Shown here: positions 46,411 to 58,059 of the stretch, one piece after another
Position numbering within the stretch: position 1 is the first letter of the stretch
Layout of the letters: every line of letters begins with the position of its first letter
Assembly (NCBI RefSeq): GCF_963169125.1
Contig: NC_084795.1
Span: forward strand, 134,581,701 to 134,645,700
DNA length: 64,000 nt
From: Humulus lupulus
Lineage: Eukaryota; Streptophyta; Magnoliopsida; Rosales; Cannabaceae
Reading direction: 5' to 3'
Program-made: the position numbers and the translations under genes
The notes under the pieces: generated by a model
Database searches by the model: none
The model's input: only the letters and a program-made list of their open reading frames with translations
What the model was told of the DNA's origin: nothing

Positions 46411-46421
46411 CTTTTTATATG
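46411..46421 (-). promoter_or_regulatory. TATA box for GypB antisense gene
   Basis: The minus strand reads CATATAAAAAGGGG, aligned with the GypA box at 29181-29190 and the same distance upstream of the predicted intron. Confidence 0.6.
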
Positions 46422-46684
46422 CATGAAGGGACACGTGAAGTGGGCCATTGGATTCCCCTGATGTGGGATCGAAGGCCCTCCACTCGAAAGATGAAACGAC
46501 GGCTGGGCATACACTAGGCCATTTAATGCGGTTCTCAGAAGACGTACCGTCACCAACCACGATGTTCCACGTATTCGGCGCCTTCATAGAATGTGGAATA
46601 TGAAGAGTTCTTGGAGAAGCCTGAAAGCCCCTACTGTGGCCCTACACGACGTCGTGTGCCACGAGCAGAGGCTTGGGGGGCAGA

Positions 46685-47438
46685 TGTACGCCCTGATTTT
46701 CCCACGGGCTGATTAACGAGCTGAGATACGGCCTAATCATGACTACCACGTGGACCTAACCAAGACCGGAGCTACCATCGTAAGGTCCTACCTCCTTAGC
46801 TTGAGGTAACCTAAGGGTTCGCCAAGATTTCTCAAGGACCGAGTCTGGACTCTGAAGGCCGCAGGTCGAGGTAAGCATCCAGCTCGTGATAGGAGCTGGA
46901 GTTGAGGGCTGTGACCTCTTATAAAGTCAACCACGCAAGGTAAACGTGCATATATCAGACATCACGTGTCTGATATACCCCTGACTTCTCGGACACGCAG
47001 CAAGAACGTGCGTATTCAGACACCCACGATTGGGTTGGGCCGTGCGACCCATTATCCTCTTACCTATTGATTTGACCACACTTATGTGTCAGGTTTAGGA
47101 ATTAATCATGAATGTCACAGAGTTGACATGATAGGTAAGAAGGTCACAGGATGACCTTCTTACTAACTCCCAGGTGCTTTCTCCTATAAATATGGAGACC
47201 TTGGGAGTTAATAGGGGTTGGATTCTCAATTGTAAGAAATACCCTGTAATCAAATACCCAGTATATAGCAATAATACTGACTAGTGGAGTAGAAGGATTT
47301 TAACCTTTGAACCACTTAAAAAACGTATTTTGAGTCACCCTTTCATTCCTAAGATCATTTATCTGTTTCGATTCAACCTAAGCACTAATCCCTTCCTCTT
47401 CTTTTCTTAATTACCGTTGGCAAAAAACCGCATCAATA
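46685..47438 (+). repeat. GypB 3' LTR
   Basis: TGTACGCCC to GCATCAATA, following the PPT agaggcttggggggcaga and followed by tagtc. TATA ctataaatat at 47184-47193. The terminal CA is mutated to TA. Confidence 0.93.
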
Positions 47439-47443
47439 TAGTC

Positions 47444-48696
47444 AAAAGGGATTTCAATCTTTCAAAGGAAACATGGAAATCATTATCAAAGACAAAAGCA
47501 TTTTCTTTTCCCAGCAAATGACATAATGGGCGTGAAATTTTGCTAAAGTCTTTTATGAATATTCTATAAAAACCGGCATGGCCTAAGAATGATCTAATTT
47601 CTTTTATTGTTTTAGGTGGGGGAAGTTTTGAAATAAGGTCAACTTTTGCTTTATCAACTTCTATTCCCTCAGATGAGATTACATGTCCTAAATAAATTCC
47701 TTTTTTGACCATAAAATGACATTTTTCCCAATTAAGAACTAAATTCTTTTCTTTGCAGTGAATTAAAACAAGAGAAAGATGGTGCAAACAGTCATCAAAA
47801 GAATTTCCAAACACAGAAAAATCATCCATAAACACTTAAAGATTTCTTTCAACCATATCAAAAAATATTGCAATCATACATCTTTGAAAAGTTGCAGGAG
47901 CATTACAAAGACCAAAAGGCATGTGATGATATGCAAAGGTTCCAAAAGGGCAAGTGAAGGTAGTCTTTTCTTGATCTTCAGGGGCAATGGGGATTTGGTT
48001 ATATGCCGAATAGCCATCAAGAAAACACTAATATGCATGGCCAGCTAAACGTTCAAGCATTTGATCAATAAAGGGTAAAGGAAAGTGGTCTTTTCTAGTA
48101 ACATTATTTAGCTTTCTATAGTCTATACACACTCTCCACCTCGTTCGTACTCGAGTAGGGATTAATTCATTTTTCTCATTTTCAATAACTGTGATCCCAT
48201 ACTTTTTAGGCACTACATGGACTGGACTAACCCATTGACTATCAGAAATAGGGTAAGTGATACCTACATCTAACAGTTTAAGTACTTCTTCCCTAACGAC
48301 CTCTTTCATATTTGGATTTAACCTTCTTTGACATTCCCGAGAGGTTTTAGCATTTTCTTCTAGACGGATTCTATGCATGCATATGGATGGGCTAATTCCC
48401 TTGATGTCTCCAATAGTCCAACCTATGGCTTCCTTATATTTTCTAAGGACATTTAACAATTTATCTTCTTGTTCTTTATCTAAAGCAGATGCTATGATAA
48501 CAGGCAAGGTTTCAAACTCTCCTGGAAAAGCATATTTAAAATTTTCTGGCAAAGGTTTAAGGTCTAACTTTGCAGACTTAGAAATTGATTGAACATGATC
48601 TAAGGGTGAAAAATGTTCAACTTTGGTTTCATTTAAGGGTATAGACTCTAACAAAGAATTCACATCATCATTAAAATCATCAATATGCAAGTTCAT
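47444..48696 (-). pseudogene. AthB reverse transcriptase
   Basis: Minus-strand RT: the N-terminal region ends ISPSICMHRI, then WVSPVHVVPKK, WRVCIDYRKLN, FPLPFIDQMLERLAG (48696-48028). A stop lies at about 48025. The fingers/palm continue with FLDGYSAYNQI and MPFGLCNAPATFQ, then a second stop, and FMDDFSVFGNSFDD at 47835-47794 holds the catalytic pair. KCHFMVKKGIYLGH and the connection follow to the GypB insertion. All segments are in one frame. Confidence 0.9.
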
Positions 48697-48768
48697 ACCA
48701 AATTATTTTTCACAAAAATCAAGTAAGTCATTTCCATCATCTTCACACATACTCTCTATCATGTTAAC

Positions 48769-49278
48769 TCAATGCACTTCCTCACACTCAACAGATTTAG
48801 CAACATTAAAAACATTTAATTCAACAGTCATGTTTCCAAAAGATAATTTCAATACACCATTACGACAGTTGATAATTGCATTAGATGTAGCTAAAAATGG
48901 TCTACCCAGAATGATGGGTATTTGAGCATGAGCATTTTCAACAAGTTGAGTGTCAAGAACAATAAAGTCCACAGGGAAAGAGAATTTATCCACTTTAATT
49001 AAAACATCTTCTACAATACCTCTAGGGATTTTCACTGAACGATCGGATAATTGAAGTGTTATAGAAGTTGGTTTTAATTCTCCTAGACCAAGTTTCTTAT
49101 ACACAGAATAAGGCAGTAAGTTCACACTAGCTCCTAAATCAAGTAAAGTTTTGTTAATAAAATGATCACCAATGATGCATGAAATTGTTGGACAATCGGG
49201 ATATTTATATTTCACAAAGCTTTTATATTGAATTATGGAGCTAACTTGTTCAGTTAAAAATGCCTTTTTTTGGAACAT
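48769..49278 (-). pseudogene. AthB protease
   Basis: Retropepsin region with LLDLGASVNLLPYSVYKKLGL, where DLGA is the active-site form, and the flap/C-terminal motif IPIILGRPFLATSNA. It is open for 170 codons. A frameshift between 49469 and 49278 separates it from gag; protease and RT share a frame. Confidence 0.9.
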
Positions 49279-49468
49279 TTGTGTTTCTTTTAACAGTGCA
49301 ATGGTCTTTTAAGAATTTAGAATAGGCAGGAATTTGTTTAATGGCATCTAAGAAAGGAATGTTGATGCTTACTTGTTTGAAAACTTCTAAGATGTCACTA
49401 TATTGGTTGCCTTTCTTGAGTGGAATTAATCTTTATGGAAAATGAGCTTTTGGGATGGAAGGAAGGAT

Positions 49469-50980
49469 TTAAGCATCATCTTTTGAAAGGTCATTTATGT
49501 TGGAACTTTGAGGTTGGCTTTGGTCTTTTTCAACTTGAGGTATGTAATCGGGTTTGACAATTTGTTTTCCGGACCTAAGAGTTGAAATAGACTTAACTTC
49601 TTCTTTGTGACTAGGAGCTCCTATTTCATATTGGCCTTTAGGATTTGGGATGGGTTGGCTAGGAAATCTTCCTTTTTCTCTCTCTGTTACAGTATTAGTA
49701 AGTTGACCCAATTGTGTTTCGAGTTTGGCAATGGATTGAGACTGATTTTGTATGATTTGTTGGGCGAATTGCATGAATTGCTAAAAGGTGTCTTCTAAGG
49801 AAGGTTTTCTTTGTGGAGGGTAAGGTTGACTTGGTTGGGCATGATTTGGATTTGGCATGTTGAATTGGTTTCCTTTATTCATTTCTGGTTGGTTTTGTCT
49901 CCATGAAAAATTAGGATGGTTTCTCCAATTTGGATTGTATGTGTTGGAAAATGGGCTATCAGAAGAAGGTTTTCCATATGAATGTAAAGCATTAGCCTCT
50001 TCAGAAAATGTTTCAATAAAAGAAGGACATGATTGAGCATTATGACATGAACTAGCACATAAAGAACAAACATCTTTTTTAGGTTGCACATGAGAATTTA
50101 TAGATTGACTTATTACTAACGCTTCTACTTTCCTTGCTAATTTTTCAAATGATGTTCTTAAATCACTTTCTTCTTTTATTTCATATTTTCCTTCTCTTTT
50201 CGGTGAAGGGTTGGCTCTGGACCTAGGCTCAGAATAATCCCATTGTTGTGAATTAACAGACAATTCTTCAAGAGCGTCCCAAGCCTCTTGCCCTTGCAAT
50301 TTTAAAAATTTTCCAGTATGCATAGATTGAATCATTTGTCGGTTTGAAGGGGTTAAACCATCATAAAAATATTTTACAAGTCTCCATTTTTCAAAACCAT
50401 GGTGGGGACATTTTAATAATAAATCTTTAAATCTTTCCCAACATTCATAAAATTCTTCGTTATCTTTTTGATAAAATTCGGAGATTTCTCTTCTTAAATT
50501 ATCAGTTTTGGACATGGGGAAAAATTTAGCAAGAAATTTATTAAAAAGTTGATCCCAAGTAGTTATGGTTCCAGTTGGAAGTGAGTTTAACCAAGTTTTG
50601 GCTCTATCTTTTAAAGAAAATGGAAACAACCTAAGTTTAACCGACTCATCTGAAATTTTTTGAAAACGAAAGGTTGAGAAAATTTCCAAAAAGTCTTTTA
50701 CATGCATGTATGGATCCTCTCTTTCTAAACCATAAAATGATGGTAACAATTGAATGATTGATGGTTTAAGTTCAAAATGAGTGGCATTAGTAGTGGGCAA
50801 AACAATGCATGATGGAGCATTAGATGAAATAGGTGAAAAGTATTCAAGAAGAGTTTTTTCTTGCACAACATTAGGTTCTTGTTCCATTATGCTTAAACTT
50901 TCAAAAACACTTTCAATTTCATGTAAAGACACTAATTTTTTCACCAAACGATTTTTTGAATTACATTGCCAATGATGCAT
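49469..50980 (-). pseudogene. AthB gag
   Basis: Starts at ATG 50980 and is open for 399 codons to a TAG at 49781-49783, then continues in frame to 49469. The retrotransposon gag domain spans about residues 90-180 (MHVKDFLEIF, LRLFPFSLKDRAKTWLNSLP, FLAKFFP). A zinc-knuckle-like CSLCASSCHNAQSCP lies near residue 305. A Pro/Asn/Gln-rich tail with YNPNWRNHPNFSW is typical of Athila gag. The single stop looks like CAG to TAG. Confidence 0.9.
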
Positions 50981-51970
50981 GCAATGTCACAAATTTCACC
51001 AAGTAACACAAACAATCACAAGAAAACAAATTTCTGATGTGGAGGATCAGTTAGAACCGCAACCACAAAGCATACTTATAACAAGAAGAGATTATAATAT
51101 TTATATAAATATATATTTTTTGTTATAAATTTTTTTTTTTTGGTTTAACTTGTTCCTAGGCCTATTTGATTCCATTTACTCACAACTTAATAACAACTCC
51201 CCGAGGTTAATTAATAAGCGTGGATGGGAACTTTGCCAAATTTCCTTTAAGCAAAAATTGCTTATGTTGAAAGAACAAGCTTTGATTTTTAGTTTTTTTT
51301 TTCAAGTATTTTCTTAAACAATAAAATTACAACTAACTAAATGCGATAATTAAGAAAAAAAATGACAATAGCAATAGTAAATAGTTATATAAAAATTAGG
51401 AGGCACTAATGTCATCAACTAAATGATCAACAAAAAATAAAAGCAAGGAGGCACTAATGCCATCAACCAACACTAATAATAATAATGATAATAATAATAA
51501 AACTTAGGAGGCACTAATGCCATCAACTAAGATAATAAACAAAAATAAAAGCTACGAGGCACTAAGGCCATCACTAGAGGAGATAGATTGTTCAAGTATG
51601 TAGGAGGCAAAAAATGCACTCAACTATCAAGTATGTAGGAGGCACAAATGCACTCAACTAAAAAACATAAAAAGTAAAAGAAAAAGAAAAAGGGTTAGGA
51701 GGCATAAATGCACTAAACTAATAAGTATGTAGGAGGCACTAAATGTCATCAACTACCAAGAAATATATATAATATAATATATAACAATATAAATAAATAT
51801 ATGTATAACTTTCTTTTTTTTTTCTTTTTCGATTTTTACTATTTTTTCAATTTTTTTTATAGATATATATTTTTTTTACTTTACTTTTTTTAAGATGATA
51901 GTGCAAATAAAAATAAAATAACTAGTAGAAGAATGTTACTTACCTTGTAGAAAGATCGTTTCTTTCTCGC
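50981..51970 (-). other. AthB leader
   Basis: Non-coding region between PBS and gag, AT-rich with long T and A runs (51110-51140, 51810-51890). It contains the tandem repeat block at 51398-51756. Confidence 0.7.
51398..51756. repeat. Irregular tandem repeat aggaggcac...catcaacta in AthB leader
   Basis: About eight imperfect copies of a unit containing aggaggcactaatg and ccatcaactaa, spaced 35-70 bp by A-rich filler. Read on the minus strand the unit is ttagttgatggcattagtgc. The block lies in the transcribed leader upstream of gag. Confidence 0.8.
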
Positions 51971-51971
51971 C

Positions 51972-51993
51972 ATTCCCCGGCAACAGCGCCAAA
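51972..51993 (-). promoter_or_regulatory. AthB primer binding site (tRNA-Asp type)
   Basis: The minus strand reads TGGCGCTGTTGCCGGGGA, one base from the tRNA-Asp type PBS commonly seen in Athila-like elements, a few bases inside the 5' LTR end. Position is good to about 2 bp. Confidence 0.85.
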
Positions 51994-51997
51994 AACT

Positions 51998-53621
51998 TGT
52001 TGAACCCAAAAGAGGGTGTTTTAATATTTATACTCACAAGTGCATTAATCGTTTCGGAATATAATGTTCATGTAAGTACGAGGTCGAACCCATGGGAGTT
52101 GATTAACATCAAAAGAAACTATTTTAAACAAAGCAAGAAGATTCTAACCTTGTTCCAAATATTTGATGAGATTTTGTCTTAGAAAAATAAAAGAGAAGTA
52201 ATAAAAAGATTTAAGATTAAATAGAAAAATGATTTTCAAATGAGATATGTAAAATAAAATTATTAAGATATTAGAATCCACAAAATGCAAGTTCAATAAT
52301 ATTTATAAGTATATTGATTCTCAAGTTTAGATATAGTTAAAATAAATCACACTATATTTTATTTTCAAAATACATTTTCTATTGAAATAAATCATCTTAA
52401 TAATCTTGAAAAAGATTAGAAGCTCATAACTAGATTGAAATAAAAATTACAAAATAACATACTTGACATGCTCTTCAAAAGATGAAAATGGTAGAGAGAA
52501 CATAGCGAAAAGAAGAGAGAAAAATATGAATTGTAGAAGAGGATGAAAAGATGAAGAAGAGCCCCCCAAATGGTCTTACAAGACTCTATTTATAGGCAAA
52601 ATATGGAGATTAAATTAATCAAATTAAAATAAATAAATTGATTAATTTAATTGTGTTGGGAAGTGGTAGGATAAAAAGAGTAAGTGTAAGGGTATTGGAA
52701 AGATGAAATGTTTGGTTGGATGGAAGATTAGTGAAAAACTAGGGTAAAAAAATGTATTAGGAATTTTTATTTAGGTAAGAAAAAATAGGGAAGAGTGAAT
52801 TGATATTTGAGTGAAAAGAAAAAAAAACATTGGGAAGAAAAATATGATTTTTGGCCTTTTGGTGGCTGTGTTGACAGCTTGGCTGGGGAGTGCTGGGCCG
52901 AATAGTGGAGCAGCTGGCGGGCCCAGGAGGCTTGGCAAATGGGCTTTGGGCCTGGCTGGCGAATTGGGCCACGGCTGGCCTTGCTGGAGCTTCAGGCGGT
53001 GATGAAGCTGCATGGCCACGGCTGGGGAGAAGGAAATGGTCAGTTGGGGAGACTTGAGGCAGCTGGGCGTTGGGGTTTGCTGAGTGCTGAGGAGAGTTGG
53101 GACAGGTGGCGGCAGCTGGGGATACTGGGCCATATGGTTGGCAGGGAGGAGAGGCTTCGTGGGCCTGGGCTTCGGCAGGCCTCCTTGGGCCTAAGAAAAG
53201 TGCCATTTTTCTTGTTATTTTCTTTCAAAATTACCACCTTTCCTTTAATTTCCTTGCTTTTCAAGAGCCACAAATGATCTACAAAATAAATTATAAACTA
53301 AATTAAAATTAAATATTTTCATTAATAAAATATACCATATAACTCCCATGAAAATATTAATTAAAATTTAATTTACATAACATTTAATTTCAATAAAATC
53401 ATATTTTTAGCATTCAAACTAACAATACTAATTTTAAATAATTCAATTACAACATAACACAATAAAATATCTATAAAAACATATAAAAATCTAGAAAATT
53501 ACAATAAGACTAATAAATGCAAAATTACTTAAAAACTCAATAAATTAATTAAAAACTCAAGTATTAAGCAACAATTAGCATATAAAAAGTGGTAAAATAA
53601 CTCTATTTTGTAGAGTTATCA
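51998..53621 (-). repeat. AthB 5' LTR
   Basis: 1624 bp, minus strand TGATAACTCT to GGTTCAACA. TATA box CTATAAATAGAG at 52584-52595 is intact here, unlike in the 3' LTR. A ~350 bp deletion relative to the 3' LTR lies at about 52386. It is otherwise nearly identical to 30705-32606, including the GC-rich island. Confidence 0.92.
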
Positions 53622-53800
53622 GTGCGCGCACTAGTGCACACATGCGCATGCACCCGCACGCCCTACGCGTGCACCCTAATCCTCTATGCGTGCGCCCCCT
53701 GGGCGCGTCCCCCCCAAGTTGCACGCACACCGTTGACCGTCCCCCCTCGCGTGCGCGCGCGCACACACACCAGGTGCACACGATGAATAGTACCTGAAAC
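53622..53800 (+). other. GC-rich alternating purine-pyrimidine segment in CopB leader
   Basis: Dense gcgc, gtgcgc, cacgc and cacaca runs, including gcgtgcgcgcgcgcacacac around 53752-53771. It is strikingly unlike the AT-rich sequence on both sides. AthB inserted at its edge (gtgcg). An ORF on the minus strand through it has no domain and only reflects composition. Confidence 0.6.
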
Positions 53801-55790
53801 GGGTACTGTTCATCCATATTAAATTTTGTTTTTTAAATTAAAGAAAATAAAATTTTGAAAAAATAATTATTTATAATCAAAGCCAAAAATATCAAATTTG
53901 TTTTTGTATTTAAATTTTTTTTAAAATAAGATATTTTTGTTAGTTGACATTTAAATAATTAGATATTTTCTACAAAGATTCAAATTCAAATTTAAAAATA
54001 GACTAACAACTTAGTTTTAAATCTTTTAATATATTAAGATATTAGAATTAAGATATTTTCTTTTAAATTCTTGATATTTTTATTAAATCTTTATTTGAAA
54101 ATATAAATATCTTTTTATTATATAGTTTTTAAAATTTAAATTATCTGAAATTTGAATATTGTTAGTTAGATATTTTTATGGATATTTGAATTTGATTAAC
54201 TATTTTGAGATATTTTAGGGTTGATATAACTATTAATATTTTATTTTTTAAAATGGTTAAAATATTAGTTAATAGTTGTAACAACACAATATATTTTTTG
54301 AAAAAGAGTTAAGATATTGATTTTAAAATTTAAAATTGGTTAAATTTTGAAAAATATCATTTTTTCCACCAATTAATAAAATGGGATTTAAATTAACTTT
54401 GGTTAATTATTGATAAATCCTATTTAAATTAATTTAATATTTTTTTTCAAATTAACCTAAGCCAAGTTGATTGTTGATAAATGAAATTTAAATTAACTAT
54501 TGTTAATTGTTGATAAATTTCATTTAAATTGACTTATTTTTGTAAAAAATTAATTAATTTGAATTTTTTGGTTAAATTCTAGATGATTAATTGTGGTATT
54601 TTTGCATAAATTCATAGAATTGCTCGTATAGTAATATGATTAGGCCCATCCAATTATAACATGTCTGTTTGCACTATATGTGGTATTTTTGTAATTGGGC
54701 TTAGATGCATATAGTGGCCCAAATGTTTGTTAGATATATGATTTTTTGCCAAATAAAATATTCATAAAATGATAGGTTTTATTTGGGCCCATTAGAAAAT
54801 GTAAAGTTTAAATTCCTCTCTTGTGGGTGATTCCACTTTTGAATCCCCATTTTCTTTGCATGACTATAGTAGGTCTAATCAATTAATAACAATTAATAAA
54901 ACGAAGGTTTAAATTCCTGTCTTTTAGACCTTGTACAGAAGAAATGAGACCTTTGTAGTGGGAACGACAAACTGGACCCAGCCCTTCTCTATAGAAGCCC
55001 AATTGTTAAGGCCCATTTACCTGAGTTGGACTTAATTGAATAGGTTCATTATATTAGTTAAACCTAAATATTGATTAGCAACAAATTAATTCTAAATTAC
55101 TTGAATTTGTTTCAATGTGACACTTTAGAATTAATAGGAAATTATAGGACTTTGGTTTTAAAAATTTAATATTTTCAAATTTTTTGAAAACCATAGTCAT
55201 TAATTTTCTAAAAATAAATAGTAAAAAATACTATTTTTTAATTTTATAATGAGCTTATTTTAAGAATTTTTATTCGATCTCCACCGTCGGTTTAGCATAG
55301 TCAATAGCTTAATGGGGACCTCGAGGCACTTTGATTCGTCCCCCTACGGAAGGTGTTCATTCATTATTTTGACAAGGTTAGATTTCGAAAAATAGAGAAT
55401 TATAGGTCAAATTCTACTAGACTCACCCCTACGGTGACTACTAGGACTAAATCTATGATTATCGAAACCGTGGGTCTAGCTCATAAAATAAGATATTTTG
55501 TTTTCTTATTTTGATTGAATAGTAGGCTTTTAATAATGGTGTCAATTATTAAATGAGTTTACAACTCTATTTAACTAGTGGTATTTTTTACTCTCGCCAA
55601 CTGGGACAAGGATATCATAGATTAGTTAAAAACCTAAAAAAATAGAGATATGATTGTTTTTGGTATTTTTTTTCTCATTTCTTACATATTTTTGGTATAT
55701 GTTGTGCTATTTCTTGAAATTTGTGTGAATAGAAGTTTTATTGAGCAAATGTAATTGATTTATATTTTATTGGTAATTTGTAGTATAATT
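53801..55790 (+). other. CopB leader, second part
   Basis: 2 kb of AT-rich non-coding leader up to the gag ATG at 55791. It contains a cctcgag...tcgtccccctacggaagg block (55320-55350) also found in the CopC leader. No ORF of interest. Confidence 0.7.
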
Positions 55791-56585
55791 ATGGCTGTGT
55801 CGACTCCCATCCTTTCTCAACTTCTGATGGAGAAACTCACTACAGAAAACTTCCTTAATTGGAAGTAGAATATCAACATAGATTTGATTGGCGACAACTC
55901 CGAATTCGTCATGATTGAGGAATCCCCAGAACAAGCACCTTGTTCGCACGTTCGTGATGGAACTGTGAATGCTCGTGATGGCACTGTCAATGCTCGTGAT
56001 GGCACCGTAAATGCTTGGATAACACTGTCTTCGCACATACGTGATGACACTGTGAATGCTCGAATAGCACCGTATCTGCACATTTGTGATCAACTCAACT
56101 ATGGTCTGACGTAGCTTATGAACGAGCTTCAAATTCTTGAGCCTATCATGGGTGGACCTAGTAAAGGAGGAGAAAATAAGACTACTGTTGTTGCTGCTAA
56201 TCTAGTTAAGATTGAAGCTAACCAAGCTTCGTCTTTGAAAGCTGAAAACAAGAGGAAAGGTGGACAAAACAACAACCCCAAGCCTGCAAAGGCTGCAAAG
56301 ACGAGTGCACAACCAAAATCACAGATGCCTAAGGGAAAGAACAAGAAAAACAAGAAAGGTAAATATAAGTGTTTTCACTACAAAGAGAAGGGGTATTGGA
56401 AACGAGATTGCCCCAAGTTTCTAGCAGCTAAAAAGAAAGGTAATGATTATAGTTCATTTATCTTTGAAGCATGTGTTTTAGAGAATGATAAATCCATTTG
56501 GATTATTGATTCTGGATCTACTAACTATGTTTGTAACTCTTTACAGCTTCTTGAATCGTGGGAGGAAGTGGACGAAGGCGGTTAA
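55791..56585 (+). pseudogene. CopB gag with internal 21 bp repeats
   Basis: ATG at 55791 opens a copia gag N-terminus (SQLLMEKLTTENFLNW) with a stop at 55867-55869. After about 45 codons the capsid portion is replaced by repeats (55940-56090). The gag C-terminus resumes at 56118 with a lysine-rich tract and a zinc knuckle CFHYKEKGYWKRDC. There the second cysteine and the histidine of the CCHC set are both tyrosine, so it cannot bind zinc normally. The protease start (IIDSGSTNYVC, 56505-56540) follows in the same frame. Confidence 0.85.
55940..56090 (+). repeat. 21 bp minisatellite inside CopB gag
   Basis: Four to five copies of cgtgatggcactgtgaatgct, in frame on the + strand (RDGTVNA repeats), with a degenerate spacer at about 56013-56040. 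It stands where a full-length gag would have its main domain. Confidence 0.85.
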
Positions 56586-57870
56586 AAGCTTAGAGTTGGG
56601 AACAGAGCGTTCGTTGCGGTCCAAGCTAGAGGAAGAGCTCATCTGAAGTTTGAAATACTTAATTTTAAAAGATGTATTTTTTATTATGAATTTTAGTATA
56701 AATTTAATTTCAGTTTCCATGTTGCAATTAGAACGATTTGTTAAGGCTTTTACAAGTTCTAATATATCTATTTCTTTCAATGGATCACAATTGTGTATTG
56801 CATGTTTGGAAAATGGGCTTTATATTCTGCGACCTAACGAATCCCTCGCTCTTAACAATGATTTATTCAAAGTAGCTAAACCTAGGACCAATAAACCTCA
56901 AAAGGCCGACAACGATAATATGACATATTTATGGCACTTGAGGCTAGGTCACATTGGCTATGATAGGATTCAAAGACTTACAAAAGACGGACCTTTGAGG
57001 GAACTCACCTTAGGTGAATTACCTATCTATGAATCTTGTCTAGAAGGCAAACTGACCAAACGTCCATTCTCTGCAAAGGGTGATAGGGCCAAATAACTAC
57101 TTGGACTTGTTCATTACGATGTTTGTGGACCTTTGAATGTACAAGCCAGGGGTGGTTTTGAGTATTTCATCACTTTGATTGACGATTACTCTAGATACTC
57201 ATGTCTTTACCTAATGCATAGGAAATCAGAAACATTTTCAAAGTTTCAGGAATTCCTAGCAATGGTTCAGAACGAATTAGGTAAAACGTTAAAGATCTTG
57301 CGATCTGATAGGGGTGGAGAATATTTGGATATGCAGTTCCAAGATCATTTAGCTGAACATGAGATTTTATCACAACTTACTGCCCCAGGTACTTCGCAAC
57401 AAAATGGTGTAGTGGAACGCCAGAACAGAACGTTATTAAAAATGGTTAGATGCATGCTTAGTTACTTAACTCTACCAACTTTGTTCTGGGGACATGCAAT
57501 TGAAACCACGAACGACATTCTCAATGTCGTGCCATATAAATCAATCCCCAAAACACCTTTAGAACGCTGGAATGGTCGTTAACCTAGTTTACGCCATTAT
57601 AGAATTTGGGGGTGTCCCGCCCACGTCCTGAGGAAAAAAGAAGGAAAGCTAGAACCAAGAATTGAAGTTTGCATGTTTGTTGGCTATCCTAAAGGTACTT
57701 GGGGTGAACTTTTCTATAGTCATTCAGAAAAGAAAGTGTTTACTTCTACGAAAGCTACTTTTCTAAAAAAAAATGACTATGTCCAAAACTTCAAACCACG
57801 CAGCAAAGTAGTTTTAGAGGAGATGGTTAAAGAATTGACTCAAACCAATGTTCCATCGTCATCAACGTGA
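56586..57870 (+). pseudogene. CopB protease end, GAG-pre-integrase and integrase
   Basis: A frameshift near 56600 separates this from the protease start. The GAG-pre-integrase domain (YLWHLRLGHIGYDRIQRL) is followed by YESCLEGK, where the first cysteine of the zinc pair is tyrosine. After TAA at 57094 the integrase core has HYDVCGPL, SDRGGEY and ERQNRTLL, giving the D-D-E triad. GCPAHVLR and FVGYPKGTWG mark the C-terminal part after another TAA at 57580. A serine-rich linker leads towards RT. Confidence 0.88.
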
Positions 57871-58059
57871 GTTGATGATGAAATTTCCACTCTTCATGTC
57901 CAACCAACACAAGTCGATTTAAATGAAGGAAGTACAACTGTTCCTGAGCAAATAGTCATGGAGCCTTGTCGTAGTGGGAGGGTTTCTAGGAACCAAGTTC
58001 GCTATGGTTTGGATAGTGAAACCAATATGGTTGTTGGTGACACTAGTGATGATGATCCA

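Larger units (their letters stand above)
35139..47438 (+). mobile_element. GypB: Tat-like Ty3/gypsy element, GypA family, TSD tagtc
   Basis: A 12.3 kb element, better preserved than GypA. LTRs of 755 and 754 bp, gag-pol, ~118 bp repeats and an antisense gene lie in the same order as in GypA. Perfect tagtc copies at 35134-35138 and 47439-47443 mark insertion into AthB, and the AthB reading continues across the removed segment. By eye the two LTRs differ at roughly 25-30 positions, so it is not a recent insertion. Confidence 0.93.
30705..53621 (-). mobile_element. AthB: Athila-like Ty3/gypsy element on the minus strand, TSD gtgcg
   Basis: 5' LTR 51998-53621, tRNA-Asp type PBS, leader with repeats, gag, protease, RT, RNase H, integrase, PPT and 3' LTR 30705-32606, all minus strand. 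Perfect gtgcg copies flank it (30700-30704 and 53622-53626). The protease DLGA form, the RT box MDDFSVFG, the gag C-terminal YNPNWRNHPNFSW and the PBS fit the Athila lineage. No envelope-like ORF exists between integrase and 3' LTR. GypB is inserted in the RT/RNase H region. Confidence 0.92.
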
